A stretch of DNA of 64,000 bases from assembly GCF_000002075.1 (NCBI RefSeq), contig NW_004797517.1, positions 494,996 through 558,995 of the forward strand, written 5' to 3'. Under the pieces are notes generated by a model that was not told the origin of the DNA, ran no database searches, and saw only the letters and a program-made list of their open reading frames with translations. Positions 1 through 12,300 of the stretch are shown piece after piece (the stretch's first letter is position 1; each line of letters opens with the position of its first letter). A program made the position numbers and the translations under genes. The stretch comes from Aplysia californica. Taxonomy: Eukaryota > Mollusca > Gastropoda > Aplysiida > Aplysiidae.

Positions 1-1310
1 AGATGGGAAGATAGATTACTTGCTGCAGATCGAATGTAGCAATCAGAACTGTTTCATCCTTTGATGCCCCTTGCTTGCATTCCTCCTTTATTTCTCTTAC
101 TCTTTTCTTTTCAGAGACATGTTTCTAGAATGCGTCCTTGAGTTCAGACTTTGTTTTTCATCCCCTTCAAAGAACGTTGTGCACAGTGAGCAAAGGTCCT
201 TTTTGGGTGTGTGGAAAGCCAAGTTTGCTTTTTTTTAACACTCGGCTGTACATATCGAAACTTGGAGGGTCAGTCCCATGGTACTGCTCTAGAAACATGT
301 AGTATATTTTTTTAAGGTTCAGGTCTGGGTGCAGATACTCCTTTGCATTGCTGGCACGGCAATAATGCGACTCCATCCTTGGGAACCGCCGCAGGTGCTC
401 TTCAATGTCATTTCAAATTCTTGTGTCTCTTTCAACAATTTTTGCAGATTGCCGACCACCTCTTCTTTCTTTCTCTATTGATCCACTGGGTGTCAATTTC
501 TTGAAGGCTGTTCTCACTGTTCTGTCTGATATGGCTAAAGTGTTCAAAAAGAATTTTTTGCAAACTTTAACAAGGCTTCCCTGAGCAGTCAGGTAATATA
601 CATTGGTCTTCTGGCACCGACTTTGGTGTGCGCTTTCTTTCTTCTTGTCACTGTTCACTACATGGCGCAGAATGAACTCACGTTGAAGTTGGAGGCTTGC
701 AAGTGAATAGAATTCTTGGGAAATGTCTTTCCTCCGTGACTCTGTGATTATATCACTCTAGTGTTCTATTCTTGCACGTAACGCCTAAGCAGGCTTCCCC
801 CATTTTCTTCGCAGGCATGACTTTCTTTGTATAAGGGCTGAAATAATCTTCACCTGAAGCCAATTTTCTCTTGGCTGCCTTTTGCTTATTAATTTGTAGC
901 TGTTTTTCTACTGCAATTTATTTTAGTGGGTCTTCAAGAACAAAATGTTCTGATTGTTCACTGGATTCAGTCGCCTTTCCATTTTCTTTCAGTACTTTGT
1001 TTTCCTTCTTTTTCTTTGTCAATTCTGTTTTGTTTTCCTTCTTTTTCTTGGTGGATTCTGTTTTCTTCCTCTTGTCATGATCACACACATTTGTGTCCTC
1101 CACAAAATGATCATGGCATAAAAGAGCATCACACCTATCACATGCTGCAAAAACTTCCTCTTTACAACACCTAGCTTCACACAGCCCCAGTTGAAATGAT
1201 GGATCAGTGTCACAATTGTCAAACTCAAAAGACTCCTCAGCAGTAGCACCCTGGCATTTAGAGATAACTTCAGGCAAAAGGCCCACATTTTTAAAGAGCT
1301 TCAGCAAAAA
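1..1310 (-). pseudogene. Broken copy of a multi-copy invertebrate protein family (FPRMESHYCRAS type)
   Basis: Pieces on the minus strand lie in the order of one protein. N-terminal part (about 918-1307): a Cys/His cluster (CEARCCKE, CDRCDALLCHDH) then Lys-rich repeats. Middle part (about 400-720): LASLQLQREFILRHVV, NVYYLTAQGS, VCKKFFLNTLAISDRTVRT. Next (about 100-400): EEHLRRFPRMESHYCRASNA, KEYLHPDLNLKKIY, and a zinc-ribbon-like DLCSLC. Last, at the left edge: TVLIATFDLQQVIYLP. I recognise this order from a large family of uncharacterised invertebrate proteins that behaves like a mobile element; the class is not known to me. It is interrupted in several places and runs off the left edge, so it is a fossil. 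Confidence 0.65.
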
Positions 1311-1439
1311 TCGCAGTTTCTGTAAACAAGTTTCAAGACTACGTGCATAATGGCGGCATGGACTTCCACTGTCTCATGCCAGATTGCACATTTGCAAGTT
1401 TAAGGGCAGCGAGAGGCCAAATGCCAACGGATATGAAAC

Positions 1440-1740
1440 TGTCAATATACTGTTGATAGAGATACGTCCCTTCGTGAGATTGGCAATGACCGATACTGAG
1501 AGAGCAGTATATTGTTATTGTATCTCACGAAGTGACGTATGATATGATACGACTCTTCGTGAGATTGGATACGTCCTGATTTTACGATACGACGTAACAC
1601 GGATATCTTATAACTCAAAAACTAGTAGAGATAGCACCTTTTCGCTTTGAGAGAAGAAAGATCTCGTCAAGCTGATCGGCATGGTATAAATAACTCAAAA
1701 TGCCCAAAAATGCAGTTACGACACTTCGTGAGATGACCGA
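1440..1740. repeat. Short inverted and direct repeats of CTTCGTGAGAT
   Basis: CTTCGTGAGAT occurs at about 1471, 1553 and 1721, with its reverse complement at about 1523, among TACG-rich spacers. It looks like an old foldback or the end of an element; family unknown. Confidence 0.4.
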
Positions 1741-2064
1741 CGAAATGTATTGCCGACAAGTCCGCAATGGATGCATGGGGCGTAGCGGAATAATGACCGA
1801 TTGCAGGAAATGCGCACTCTGGCAAGTTTCTATAACATTAACTTATTGTCGAGAGAATTACTGTAACAATCTGTAACTTATACTAGTACTAGACGATACG
1901 AAGGCAATATGGATCTTTTGCTACGGAATTTCCGTAGTCTTAATTTCCGTAGTCTTACGCTGTCGTAGCTTTTTCAGGAGGGAGTTGATAATGATGGAGG
2001 AACAAGTACGAAACTGGCAGAAAGTACGGATTTCTGGTAAAAATACGGAAGAGTGGAAGCACTG
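1741..2064. repeat. Dispersed repeat R1, copy 1
   Basis: Shares long blocks with 17396-17674, for example GGAGTTGATAA, CAGAAAGTAC and AAAAATACGGAAGA in the same order, with small indels. No coding potential. Immediately abuts the next repeat. Confidence 0.6.
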
Positions 2065-2410
2065 ATAAGGTCATATGAACGCCAAGGGGTGGATGTCAAC
2101 AGAAGTCCAAACGGGGAATCAGGCTTACTCTGTTCACATCTCTAGCCTCAACAGCACAAAGTCTGCTTCGAATATGAAGGCACCCCGGAAATAGCAGTTC
2201 ACAAGAGAGTGACAAAGATACAAAAGAAGTAGAGGAAAGATGACAATAGTAAGGATGAGGAAAGAAAAAGCAGCAGTTCCCCCTATTTTGTTCCAGCACA
2301 GTATGAGCATGACATTGAAAAATCAGCCCATTTACCAATTACAATTCTACTGTGCATAAGAACATGTTAATATCTCTCCTTTGGGAATGGCCTAAACACA
2401 CTTCAGCCAG
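2065..2410. repeat. Dispersed repeat R2 (long form), copy 1
   Basis: Matches 51772-52138: starts near AAGGTCATATGAACGCCAAG, then GTCAACAGA, TCTAGCC, GCAAAGTCTGCTTCG, AACAAGAGAGTGACAAA, AAAGCAGCAG and TTTGGGAATGGCCTAAA. Reading frames in it are remnants shared by both copies and are not genes. Confidence 0.65.
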
Positions 2411-2919
2411 TAGCACTGCCCTGGTGGTAGGGGCACACAGGGTGACTGCGCCAAACCGGCTTCTCAATTTTCCAGGGGCATGTTACGTTACATATAACAA
2501 CACACACACACGTGTACAATATACATGTATTCAGTCAACAACATGTCAGTGTCTAATGTCATACTGGGGTCTTCTTTGACTTGAATTTCAGTCTGTTATA
2601 ATAATTTCTTATTATTATCATATAAAAAAATTATTCCTGCTTTGAGCGTTCGGAAGGGCCTAGAACAAAAATTTCGACTATCAAGAACCAGTCTGGGTGT
2701 CATGATTCATATTATGAACTGACAGACTAAAATCATTGTTCAAACTCAAAGGAGAGGAATAACTCGAATGGCTCAAGAAGACCACGCACAGTAAGGGCTG
2801 TAACAACTGTGGGAGGGCAAAATGCAGTGGCACTGAAAATCTGCCAGTCTTGAACAGAAAGCTACAACATACACTGTAGGTATAATTTACTATCACCCAC
2901 CCAATGAAACGCGAACACT

Positions 2920-2998
2920 TTATTTCAATAACACAGACTTGCAAAGTATGAAGGGTCCTGATTCCGCACCAACACGAGCTTCGCAGAGAGCTCTGGAT
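2920..2998 (-). CDS. Candidate SREK1 terminal exon
   Basis: 79 nt after a good acceptor (TTGCCCTATTTAG). With the AA from exon 13 it reads KSRALCEARVG and on to KSVLLK and a stop at 2920-2922 that overlaps an AATAAA (2919-2924). It fits the phase, but the peptide is unlike the known SREK1 tail and the untranslated region would be very short. The true end may lie outside the window. Confidence 0.22.
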
Positions 2999-3275
2999 CT
3001 AAATAGGGCAAGACAGAAAAGTGACTCACAGACACAAGGAAAAACCCTTAGCATTAAGAGACAGAAATTACTGCATGGCAGACACCCCAAAGCACTTGCA
3101 ATAAGAGAAGAAGAGGTTATGGCAGAGGCAACAGGACCAACAGGACTTGCCACCAAATCAGCATTCGGACAATCCTGCACTTCAGAATCTCTTACAACCT
3201 TTGGTCTGGTTTTGTTTTCTTTTAGGTAACCGATTGTCCTTAATCTTACCAAAAAGACTTAGAAAAAATACTAAC

Positions 3276-3356
3276 TTGTGTCTTGAGCCACTACGGGAAC
3301 GGGATCGTTTCTTTGGACTTGGGGACCTTGTGTGTCTCCTCCTTTTGGTTCGTCGA
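3276..3356 (-). CDS. SREK1: SREK1 exon 13: last certain RS exon
   Basis: 81 nt (27 codons plus phase carry), residues 489-515: SRRTKRRRHTRSPSPKKRSR then SRSGSRHK. Acceptor TTCCCCTTACAG. Either the donor GTTAGT at the low end is used, leaving AA, or the exon reads on in frame to a stop at 3182-3184 with a hydrophobic, intron-like tail. Upstream intron is 6.9 kb. Confidence 0.88.
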
Positions 3357-6300
3357 CTGTAAGGGGAAAAAAAGAAAGAACTTAGCAAGTTTAGCAAAAG
3401 TATACCTTCAACAGATAAAGCATAACTCACAGGTGTGCTCTTGGTTATGGCAAAATGTTGGGAATTATTTCAATCTGTAGTAATCCTCTGAAATACAAAA
3501 ATGTTAATCATGACGAAGACAATTCATTCAGTACAAATCAGACCTGACAACAGCGAAAAGTGGAAAGTACATTTTCTGACGTTATATCTCCAATAGCTTG
3601 ATAAAGTTCCCCCTTTAGCCAGGAGATGTAGCTCAAAAGCCACCCGTGTTTCTGTCTAAAGAACATGATTGCGAATAAATTTAATTAAGATATTTTTTAA
3701 AGTTTTTTTCCCCGCTAATCTCTAACTTTCATGACATGAAATCAGTGAAAATATGTCTTCTGACTGTACAGGTTGAGTTAAAAAAAAACAACAAAAAAAC
3801 ACCACTGGGACTATGCATATTTTGCTCTCCACAAAGGTGATAAAGTCACAAGGAGCAAAAATATTCTAGCACAAAAAAGCGCCTTGTCAGCAAAAAAGAA
3901 GTGCCTGAATTCCCCACGACACAACACATAAGACCATAACCTAAATCCACATGATTTATCAATGGTGAGAGGTTGGGCTTATTAAAAAGTTATTTGTTGG
4001 TGGCTGAGCTGAGGAGAAAATGGGAGCAAGAGAAGCCAGTTAAAAGACTTGTGAAAAAGCTGGTTTGAACAGCACAGGAAGGTTCTATTTATTCAGGCAG
4101 GAAAAGCTTGTGGAGAAATAGTGGGGAAAAAATACTAATAACCTTTTCCACTGCCTCTTATTTGGATGTCTGCAGATCTACGAACAGTAATCAGACCTGC
4201 CAATCTATGAATCTAATGAGGGTTGGGGCATGGATGGAGGGGAAAATTGCCCGAGTTGTGTTTTTATTCCATTAACTCTTTGATGACGCGTCAGCGGATA
4301 ACAGGGGAATCTACCATTGTCGCCGAGTCAGCGGATGGCGGTTTTAAACGTGTTTATTAACCAAACTACTGGTCTAAGGTGGACAACCCCTATATCATTG
4401 GAAAGCTTGTCCTAATCCCTATAATTTGGTTGATTCCCTAAATTTCGAATTAAGATAGCTTTGCATGGCATTTGTTTTAGGCCATTGTTTCGCACGAAAT
4501 GTCGCAGTTTCTATCCAAAATGGCGAGCTCAAGGCGATGTCGCGGTTTGATGCGGACTGAAGAAGGTTTGGAGTAGTTTATAGATGATGGCAGTGATGAG
4601 GGGTTAGATTTAGAGTTAGAAGAAGAAAGTTCAGATAATAGTGATGATGAATCTGTGCCATTGGTTGGTAGATCTACATCTAGATCGAATAATTTCAGCG
4701 ACGGGCCCTCTGTCAACTCTAGTGACAGTGACAATGATAATGATAGGCCAGGCCCAAGCAAGAGACCAAGAATGAGTATGGCTGACACGTCAGACACATC
4801 TGTCCAACAGGCTGTTTTACACAGGTCGACGCGCCTGACACATTCGTTAGACAAATGTGTCCTACTAATTTTAAAGATTCCTATGGCACACATCCTAAGG
4901 GATAAAAGTTTGATAATTACTCTAAGGTATCGAATCAGCCCTCCCACCGCCCCTATCAATTTTCGGGGTTTTTTTGCGCACTCCCCGCTCCTTACTACAG
5001 AACCACCATCATCCCCCCTCCCCCATTTATTATTTTCAAGGTTGTCACAACCAACGATCACATGAAACATTGTATCTTAAATCTAGATATCTGAATGAAA
5101 CTTTTTTTTTATGTGTGTGTTTAAATCGCAAATTACCCTCAGTATTAGTACCAGTGCTGTGTTGGCTACCTCAATCTTCTGTGCATTTTAAAAACTTGTG
5201 TACAATGGTTTATATTTTTTAATGAAATTGGTTTGTTCCTAAATGGGGAAAGTTGTCACAGTAACTTACTATAATCATTAAGACTTCACGATTTCTTTTA
5301 TTCACTGAAGGAGAAATAAAACAAATTTGTTTCTACTAGTACAGGGGTATGAGGCTGACTAATTGAAATGACGCTGTATTTTGAAGCGTTTTTGTTCAAG
5401 TCATAAACGCATTGAGTAATCGAAACTACAACTGAAAATGGCAGTGTCCAGAAGTCAATCAGTGTTTAATTGGCTTGAAATTGTGATGGAAGATGGAACT
5501 GACGAAGAAGATGGGGTAGCTGTTGATTTAGAAAGTGAAGCTTGCAATTCATTAGTAGACAATGGTTCTCCTGATCCAGATGATGAGGAAGAGGTGGGTC
5601 TACTTATGCCGGGAGGAATTGTTTTGTTTTTTATTAGTCTGATGGACCACTTTTTCTTCAATAAACTGCATCAAAGCTATTGTTTTATTATCTAAATGAT
5701 GCTATTACCTAAAAAGTTCTATTGTTCTAGTTTCAATAACAGAAAACCATTTTTGTTCTATCTCTAAAAGTAATGTTTTTATGGGCCCCTAAAAAAGGGT
5801 AAAATTCATGCGTTACCAGTTAATGCAGCTGTCTCTTACTCTGCGTCTTCAAAGAGTTAATATTAATTTTTAAATTTTTTACATTCACACTTGTCCTGAA
5901 AAATTCAGACAAGTTACAAAGTCTGTTCTTTTCTGAGTCTCAAGAGCAGAAATACGTGCTTTGTATGCATTAAATGATAATAACCAGCAACACGCCTAAA
6001 ACTTGAAGTTGAAAAGTACCAAAAATTAAGTCAGCCCAGCCATAGCAGCGATAGGGAGCTGACCCCCGTGACCCCGACGTGATAAGGCACTCAGCCTGGA
6101 ACCCCCCAATGCAACTAAATTTCTGCTACTGGTGCGCCGTGTACTCTCCTTGGGTTAGTCAGTTAATTAGGTTACTTCTTAATTAAAGTTGTGCGTTAGG
6201 CAGATGAACTTGTCCAGTGTTTTTTTAAATTATAAAACTCGTTTTGTTCAGGCTAAGCATTAAGAAGATGGTATGTGTAGTGTGTAGGCTAGTCAGTCTT

Positions 6301-9300
6301 GGCACCGGGAATGAGCCTCCGTTTTTGCATATTTTAGTTTTAGCAAGAGTTTTACTGCACTTGCAGTACAATAAGGTTATATAAGTACGGAAGAATAGAC
6401 GTGTTACAAGAGAGTAACATACACAAAAAAGGAGAGGTAAGGACAATAAATGTTTGACAGGAAAGAAGGAGCAAACCACACCAGAGCACCCGCCAACCGT
6501 CCACTCCGTTTTTGCACTGAATAAAAAGTTCCATGATAACAAAAGTAGAACATTTTTGTACATACTATTTGAATACATGGATTATGAAACACAAAATAAA
6601 AGAATAAATAAATACATACAAAACAAAACAAATAAGAGAATCCCCAGAGACATGAAAAAAAGGACCCTTTCGAAGATCCACGACACCCCCCCCCCCCTAC
6701 ATATAGTTGATATGTCTAGCACTGAGTAGTATTGAGCCTTGTATCGATACGCTTGAGAGTGGTAAAATATCAAGTAGCGCACAGCACTACCCCCAACACA
6801 CATGGTACCCATACGAGGTTATGTCACGTGATGCCAAGGCACATTCGAGACAGTTTTACAGACCAGACAGGTCTTGACGACGGGTCTTACAAATCAGAAT
6901 TCGGAAAAAGCTTTTTTAAACGAAGCAGCAGAGTGATGAATTGTTCATTAGTATGTCACAATTGTAACAGATATCAGGCTATCATCGGGGTACGGTTTAG
7001 TTTTAGTTAAGAGTTTTACGGCACTTGCCACACAAAAAGGTCATATAAGTGCCTAGGAATAGATTGTGTTACAAGAGAGTAACATACATAAAAAAGAAAG
7101 AGGAGAGATAAGGATGACAGATGGTCGATAGGAAAGAAGGAGCAAGGAACACCAGAGCACCCGCCAACCACCCACTCGGACTATGTAGAATTCTGTGTAA
7201 TAACAAAAGCTAAAGTAGATCTTGAGAGTATCCATGTCTGAATTCCAAATCGATGTTTCTCCGATTATAGTTGAAATAATGTGTACAAGTCAACTACTAA
7301 ATCTGGCATTGATATTTCGAAATTAGCGCTCCACTTACGGCTGATTAAGGGGACAGGCGTCTGAGGTTTGGGCCGATTTTAATCGATCCAAGTGAAAACA
7401 TTATTCAAAAATCAGATTTTTCTTTTATTTCATACCTCTAGAATCGAACCCAACAGCTCCCAATGAGGGCAGTATGCTATAAAAAGCATTTTAAAAATGT
7501 TATTTCTTTGTACAGTGCTTTTTTGTGTTATAATTTTAATGTTAAAACTATATGGCTGATTTTCTGAGAGGGTGGTGTTGTAGATAGTTTGTTCAGCTAA
7601 AACAACTATCACATTTATCGCCTTTAAACTTTGCACATATTATGATAAGATGTAAATCTGGATAATATACATTTTCCCAAACAAGTTATCAAGAAAAAAA
7701 GAATTCAGGCCTTTCCATCCATAGGAAAAAATCTGTTAAAATGTAACCACCTAAAATACAGAAATTTTACAAATATAAATTATTAAGTTTTTGTGAAATT
7801 AAGTTGTCTGTTACCCAGATTTACACTAAAATGAATGATCTGGAGAACAAGGGACACATTAAACAATTTCAGTTTGGTAGAAATTAATTCTGAAATTTGC
7901 CTGGGTGGGACAATCAAGGGATCTTTCAGGTGGGCAACTCCCACACAGGACCTCCGAGATTTTTCCGCGCTTATCCAAGAAGGCTAGGTGTTAGATCCTA
8001 CCTACCCTAAGGGCGAAAACATATAGAACGCCGATTTCAGAGACTTAGTAAGCGTCGATAAGTATAAAAATTCCCTTATGATTTCCAACTTTGTCCCACA
8101 TAGAACTGGCAGACTGCAGGCGGCTTTAAGATTGGATCGGCGTTGTCGGCTTTATCGGAATCCAAACTACATTCTTATTACGCCGAAAAGCTGGGATGGG
8201 TGCCCCCCTGTCAACTCGCGACCTCACTGCTTTCTTGTCGTATCTCCATTTTTTAACAATGAAAATGTGACTTCTCCTTAAGCTCACTCTTTGTTGTGAA
8301 CTGTTTTCACTGTTTTTAAAAAAGGAGACGTGACAAGAAAGCACTGGGGTCGCGAACTCTCAATGCCGCCTCGCCGTCGCGAACTCAGGTTGAGCGATTT
8401 GCGCGATGTCACCCGACTGGACTGGGGACAATTTTAAATGGTCATTTCAGAGCTGGTGTTTCACGGTAGACAAAAACTAATAACATTTTTTAAATCAGCG
8501 TCGTCAAATTAGGGCGGTCACCCAGCAGAATTACATTTTAAGCAATTCTAGGTCTAGGCCTAGGCGTCCTGCTTGTGGAGTCAAGCAGACACCTATTGGC
8601 GCCTGTCCGAGTCGATCTTCAGCTGCTTAAGTTTCGGCGTTCTTTATGTTATCGCCCTAAGATCGGGGGTGTGGCTGAAGAACAGTAGTAAGGAGCCAAG
8701 GAGTAGCAGAAGAAAGACTGCAGAAAAAGTTAAAGGCATGGAGGAGAGAACACGGTTAGAGAGAAGGAAAGCAGGTGATGGTAGAACATTTTGGAGAAGA
8801 AAATTATCCGTCCCTGTCAAGTTTCAAACCAAGGACCTATTGAATGAGTGGGGAACACCGTACCTCTAGACCACGAGAGCCCTCATCATGTTATAGCTAT
8901 ACCAAGTAATATAGGAGAGTTTTAATTCATAAGTACATGTCCTAATAATAACAAGGTTATTTCAGCTGCCTATTCCCTTAAGTTTAACCGGCTCTCCCAG
9001 GAAAAGAAAAGGCAGATGAAACAAAAAATCAGGATACATTTCGAAATCAGGAAAATCAGGATGTTTGGTACAAAACATCGGGATGAGTGGCAGGTCTAAG
9101 ATATCTTCACAGGTGTGACCTTATTTTGAGACAAATTATTAATAGAGGGAAACAGAGTGATACTTTATGTTACTTTGAAAGAAAATATAATCGCTATTTG
9201 TGCGCGGATCGATTTACTTTTTGAAAGTGTTGGCAATCATTTTTCATAATAGAAAAATGAAATAAGTGTGATAGTCACTTCCATATTCAAGCAGTTCGTA

Positions 9301-12300
9301 CACCCAAAGTATAAGTTATTCAAGATTTATAACATTCTGTGCCATTAAAATTTTATAGAAAAAAATCTGGCACCTTGATATCGACATTATCAAGCTAGCA
9401 GTTTGCTGTCATCTATTACCCTTTCATTTGATTGACCTAAGACCATTCCACTCTAGCAAGATTGTTTAATGTTTTACAACTCCATAGACACAGTTCAGAT
9501 CTCCTTTTGGAGTTGGATTACTTAGACCCTGAACACCAGGGCAGACTTTGACAAAGGAATGCAGCATCTTAGCAGAAGATAGATACTTGATGGAGTAGAC
9601 ACGAGAGATACTTGGTGTTTGTGTGTGTGTGGTGTGTGTGTGTGTGTGAGTGCGAGTGTGTGAGAGAGTGAGTGAGAAAGAGAGAGTGAGAGAGAGAGAG
9701 AGACAGACAAGACAGACAGACAGACAGACCAGACATACACACATACCCCCCTTTCTTCACACACGCACCCCTCTTTCCAAGAAGGACCCAAACTCACACA
9801 TTCTGTGTGCTGCAGCAAATAGCCTAATTGCTACACCTCAGACACCAACCTTCCACTTTGGCACCAAATGAAAATGTACTGCTTTGTTTACAGTACTTTA
9901 CGGGGGGAGCATAGATTCATCAGACTGTCTTCAAAACTTTATCAAGATAGTGCCTATGACACAGATGGGATTAAAAAATAGTTTATCAGGTCACTTTGAA
10001 GAATAGAGAAAGCAAATCTTTTTGTTTTAGTAAGAGTTTTACGGCACTTGCAACACAATAAGGTCATATAAGTGCCGAAGAATAGATGAAAAAGAGAGTA
10101 ACATTCACAAATAAGGAGGAGAGATCAGGACAATAGATGTTTGATAGGAAAGAAGGAGCAAACCACACCAGAGCACCCGCCAACCACCCACAAAGCAAAT
10201 CTTTTAAACATCAATCAGAACACAAACCTAATGTGATCATAACTGCATTTTTTTTCCTTTCATGATCAAACAAAGTACAAATTAAGACTATATTACCTTG
10301 GAGAGCGAGACCGACTGCGTTTACGAGGTGAAGGACTTCTTCGTCTGGGCTTGACTGGGGATGGGGACCTGAAAAGATAATACAAATTTTCATGTCAAAC
10401 CGACCGAAATCATTCCGACTAAATCTCATACAGACATCCACAAAAACAGTCTGAAGAACCCAAAGCACTACCAGATTGAGAGACTTCAGAATTTTTTGTG
10501 AAAGCAGTAAAAAAACCAAGAGCAACTGTCAAGGCATTAATAAAACCCTACTCTTCCAAAAGTAATATACAGACACACCCCCTTTCATGCATCTCCAGCT
10601 GTCGAACAGATTGCATTGTTTAAATGTTCATGGAAAAGTACAATGGATAGTTCCAGGTAGAGAAAGAGGAACACACAGACCAAAGGAACATTGACCTTTC
10701 TACACTCAGGTAACTGGGACACTCACACACTCATACAATCACAGTAATCAAAAAGCAGCGAGCAATTGAGTGTGAAAGATGTTATTGATCCAGGGAAGTA
10801 AGAAAAGATGCAATTTGCAACATCTGTAAGCTGCCTATATATAAGAATGTAAAATGTCAAAAAAGTGGCATGTTGATGTAGGTTCGACATTTTTATGAGC
10901 AACAATGATTTGTGAAAACACACCCATTTTTACTGAACTGCTACATTTGCTTCAGCTGTATTGAATGTACAGTACAGAGGGGCCACTCCACAAACCAAAT
11001 TTTAAAAAAAATAATAGGTTTAAAAAAAGCATCATATTGAGTGAAGCACCTGTACAACAATGGTTACCTCTTTTTTGCGCTAGCTTTGCCATTATCTTCC
11101 TCAACATTAGCACTGTGCAGAGTGAAAAAAACAACACATGACAATTTCACCAACATAACATAAAACTATTGATACATGTGATGATTCAACATATAAAAAC
11201 AAGAAATGTTCCTGAAGAACTTGACAAAACAAACACTGCACAAAACTGAATGTATGAAACAATGAAATTGTGATCACTCTTTTGACCCCAAAAATTTATG
11301 TGCACAATACAGGACTGGCCCAAACAAAAAAGAAATTTATTTACTGGTAAGTTTAGTCTACATTCGATCTAGTGTAGTCCTGAACAAAAACAAAGATATT
11401 CCACATCAATGAAAACCTGAGTCTGCAAAAATCATCAGTCCACCATGGCAAAGAAATAAACTGATGCAGAATTTTCCCCTCAATTTGACATAATGTTTCA
11501 TCATAAACAATAAACTTATTATATATATATTGTCCAATTCAAGACCAATACTTTTTCAGATTAAGAGTAGCCCACTGAGATACAATGAAATCCGCATAAA
11601 CCGAAATCTGCGGGACCACCAGATTTTCTTCCGTTTAGCTGGGTTCTTGGTTTACAGAGGTGGCTTAAATAGATGTAATAAAAACTGAGGGTTGTATTTT
11701 CTTTCAGTTTGTACTGTTCTCAGATTAAGCGTGTTTGGTTTAGGCAGACTCTACTGTATATCCGAAGTTGTCACCACTAAAAGGACCTTGGAAAAAAAGG
11801 GAAGAGGCACATAAACTCTTTAATAAACACAAGTGATCCCTGTTTGATAAGCCCAACATCATACAAAGCCAAGATGCAGCACAAATGAGATTTCATCATG
11901 CAGGACAGGACTGCATATGGAACAAGATTTACAGCAAAATCTACCTTGATCAGTGACTGCAGTTAAATCAAGACTTGTATTTCTTCTAAACCACAGTTCT
12001 ATTACTGGTGGAACAAGTATGAGTAAGGGACACAGAACTACACTATAATATATTTTGATAAAGACAAGTACTTGTGGCACTTTCTGCATACACAATCACA
12101 AACTATCCAGCTGCTATAGTATGTTCCCACTTCTGATTATTATTAGAACAACCTATTACAGATCCAACAAATGAAACAGTTAAATTTAGGAAAGTTGTCA
12201 GTGACATTAAGCACAGTTCGAAGAACAAAAACAAGTGGACATGAAAACACACATGGGACTAGGGAGACCATCAAAACTAATTAGTTCCTGTATAGATAAT

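Larger units (their letters stand above)
4276..5856. mobile_element. piggyBac-like element, internally deleted
   Basis: Flanked by TTAA (4272-4275 and 5857-5860) with terminal repeats CTCTTTGATGACGC and, inverted, CTCTTTGAAGACGC. TTAA duplication plus short terminal repeats is the piggyBac signature. It keeps acidic N-terminal transposase-like segments but no catalytic core. Lies in SREK1 intron 12. Confidence 0.8.
7850..8880. repeat. Dispersed repeat R4 interrupted by a MITE
   Basis: Left part to 8010 (TTCAGTTTGGTAG, GACCTCCGAGATTTTT, TTAGATCCTACCTACCCTAA) and right part from 8658 (GATCGGGGGTGTGGCTGAA, AGGAGCCAAGGAGTAGCAG) line up with the unbroken copy at 22829-23312. The break is exactly the MITE at 8011-8657. 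Confidence 0.75.

Noticed and set aside
2939-3229. Plus-strand frame of 96 codons next to SREK1 exon 13
   Set aside because: No recognised features, no intron signals that fit, and it overlaps minus-strand SREK1 sequence.
4145-4175. A 27-nt symmetric exon (RHPNKRQWKR)
   Set aside because: Weak donor GTTATT and weak acceptor; nothing to support it beyond phase.
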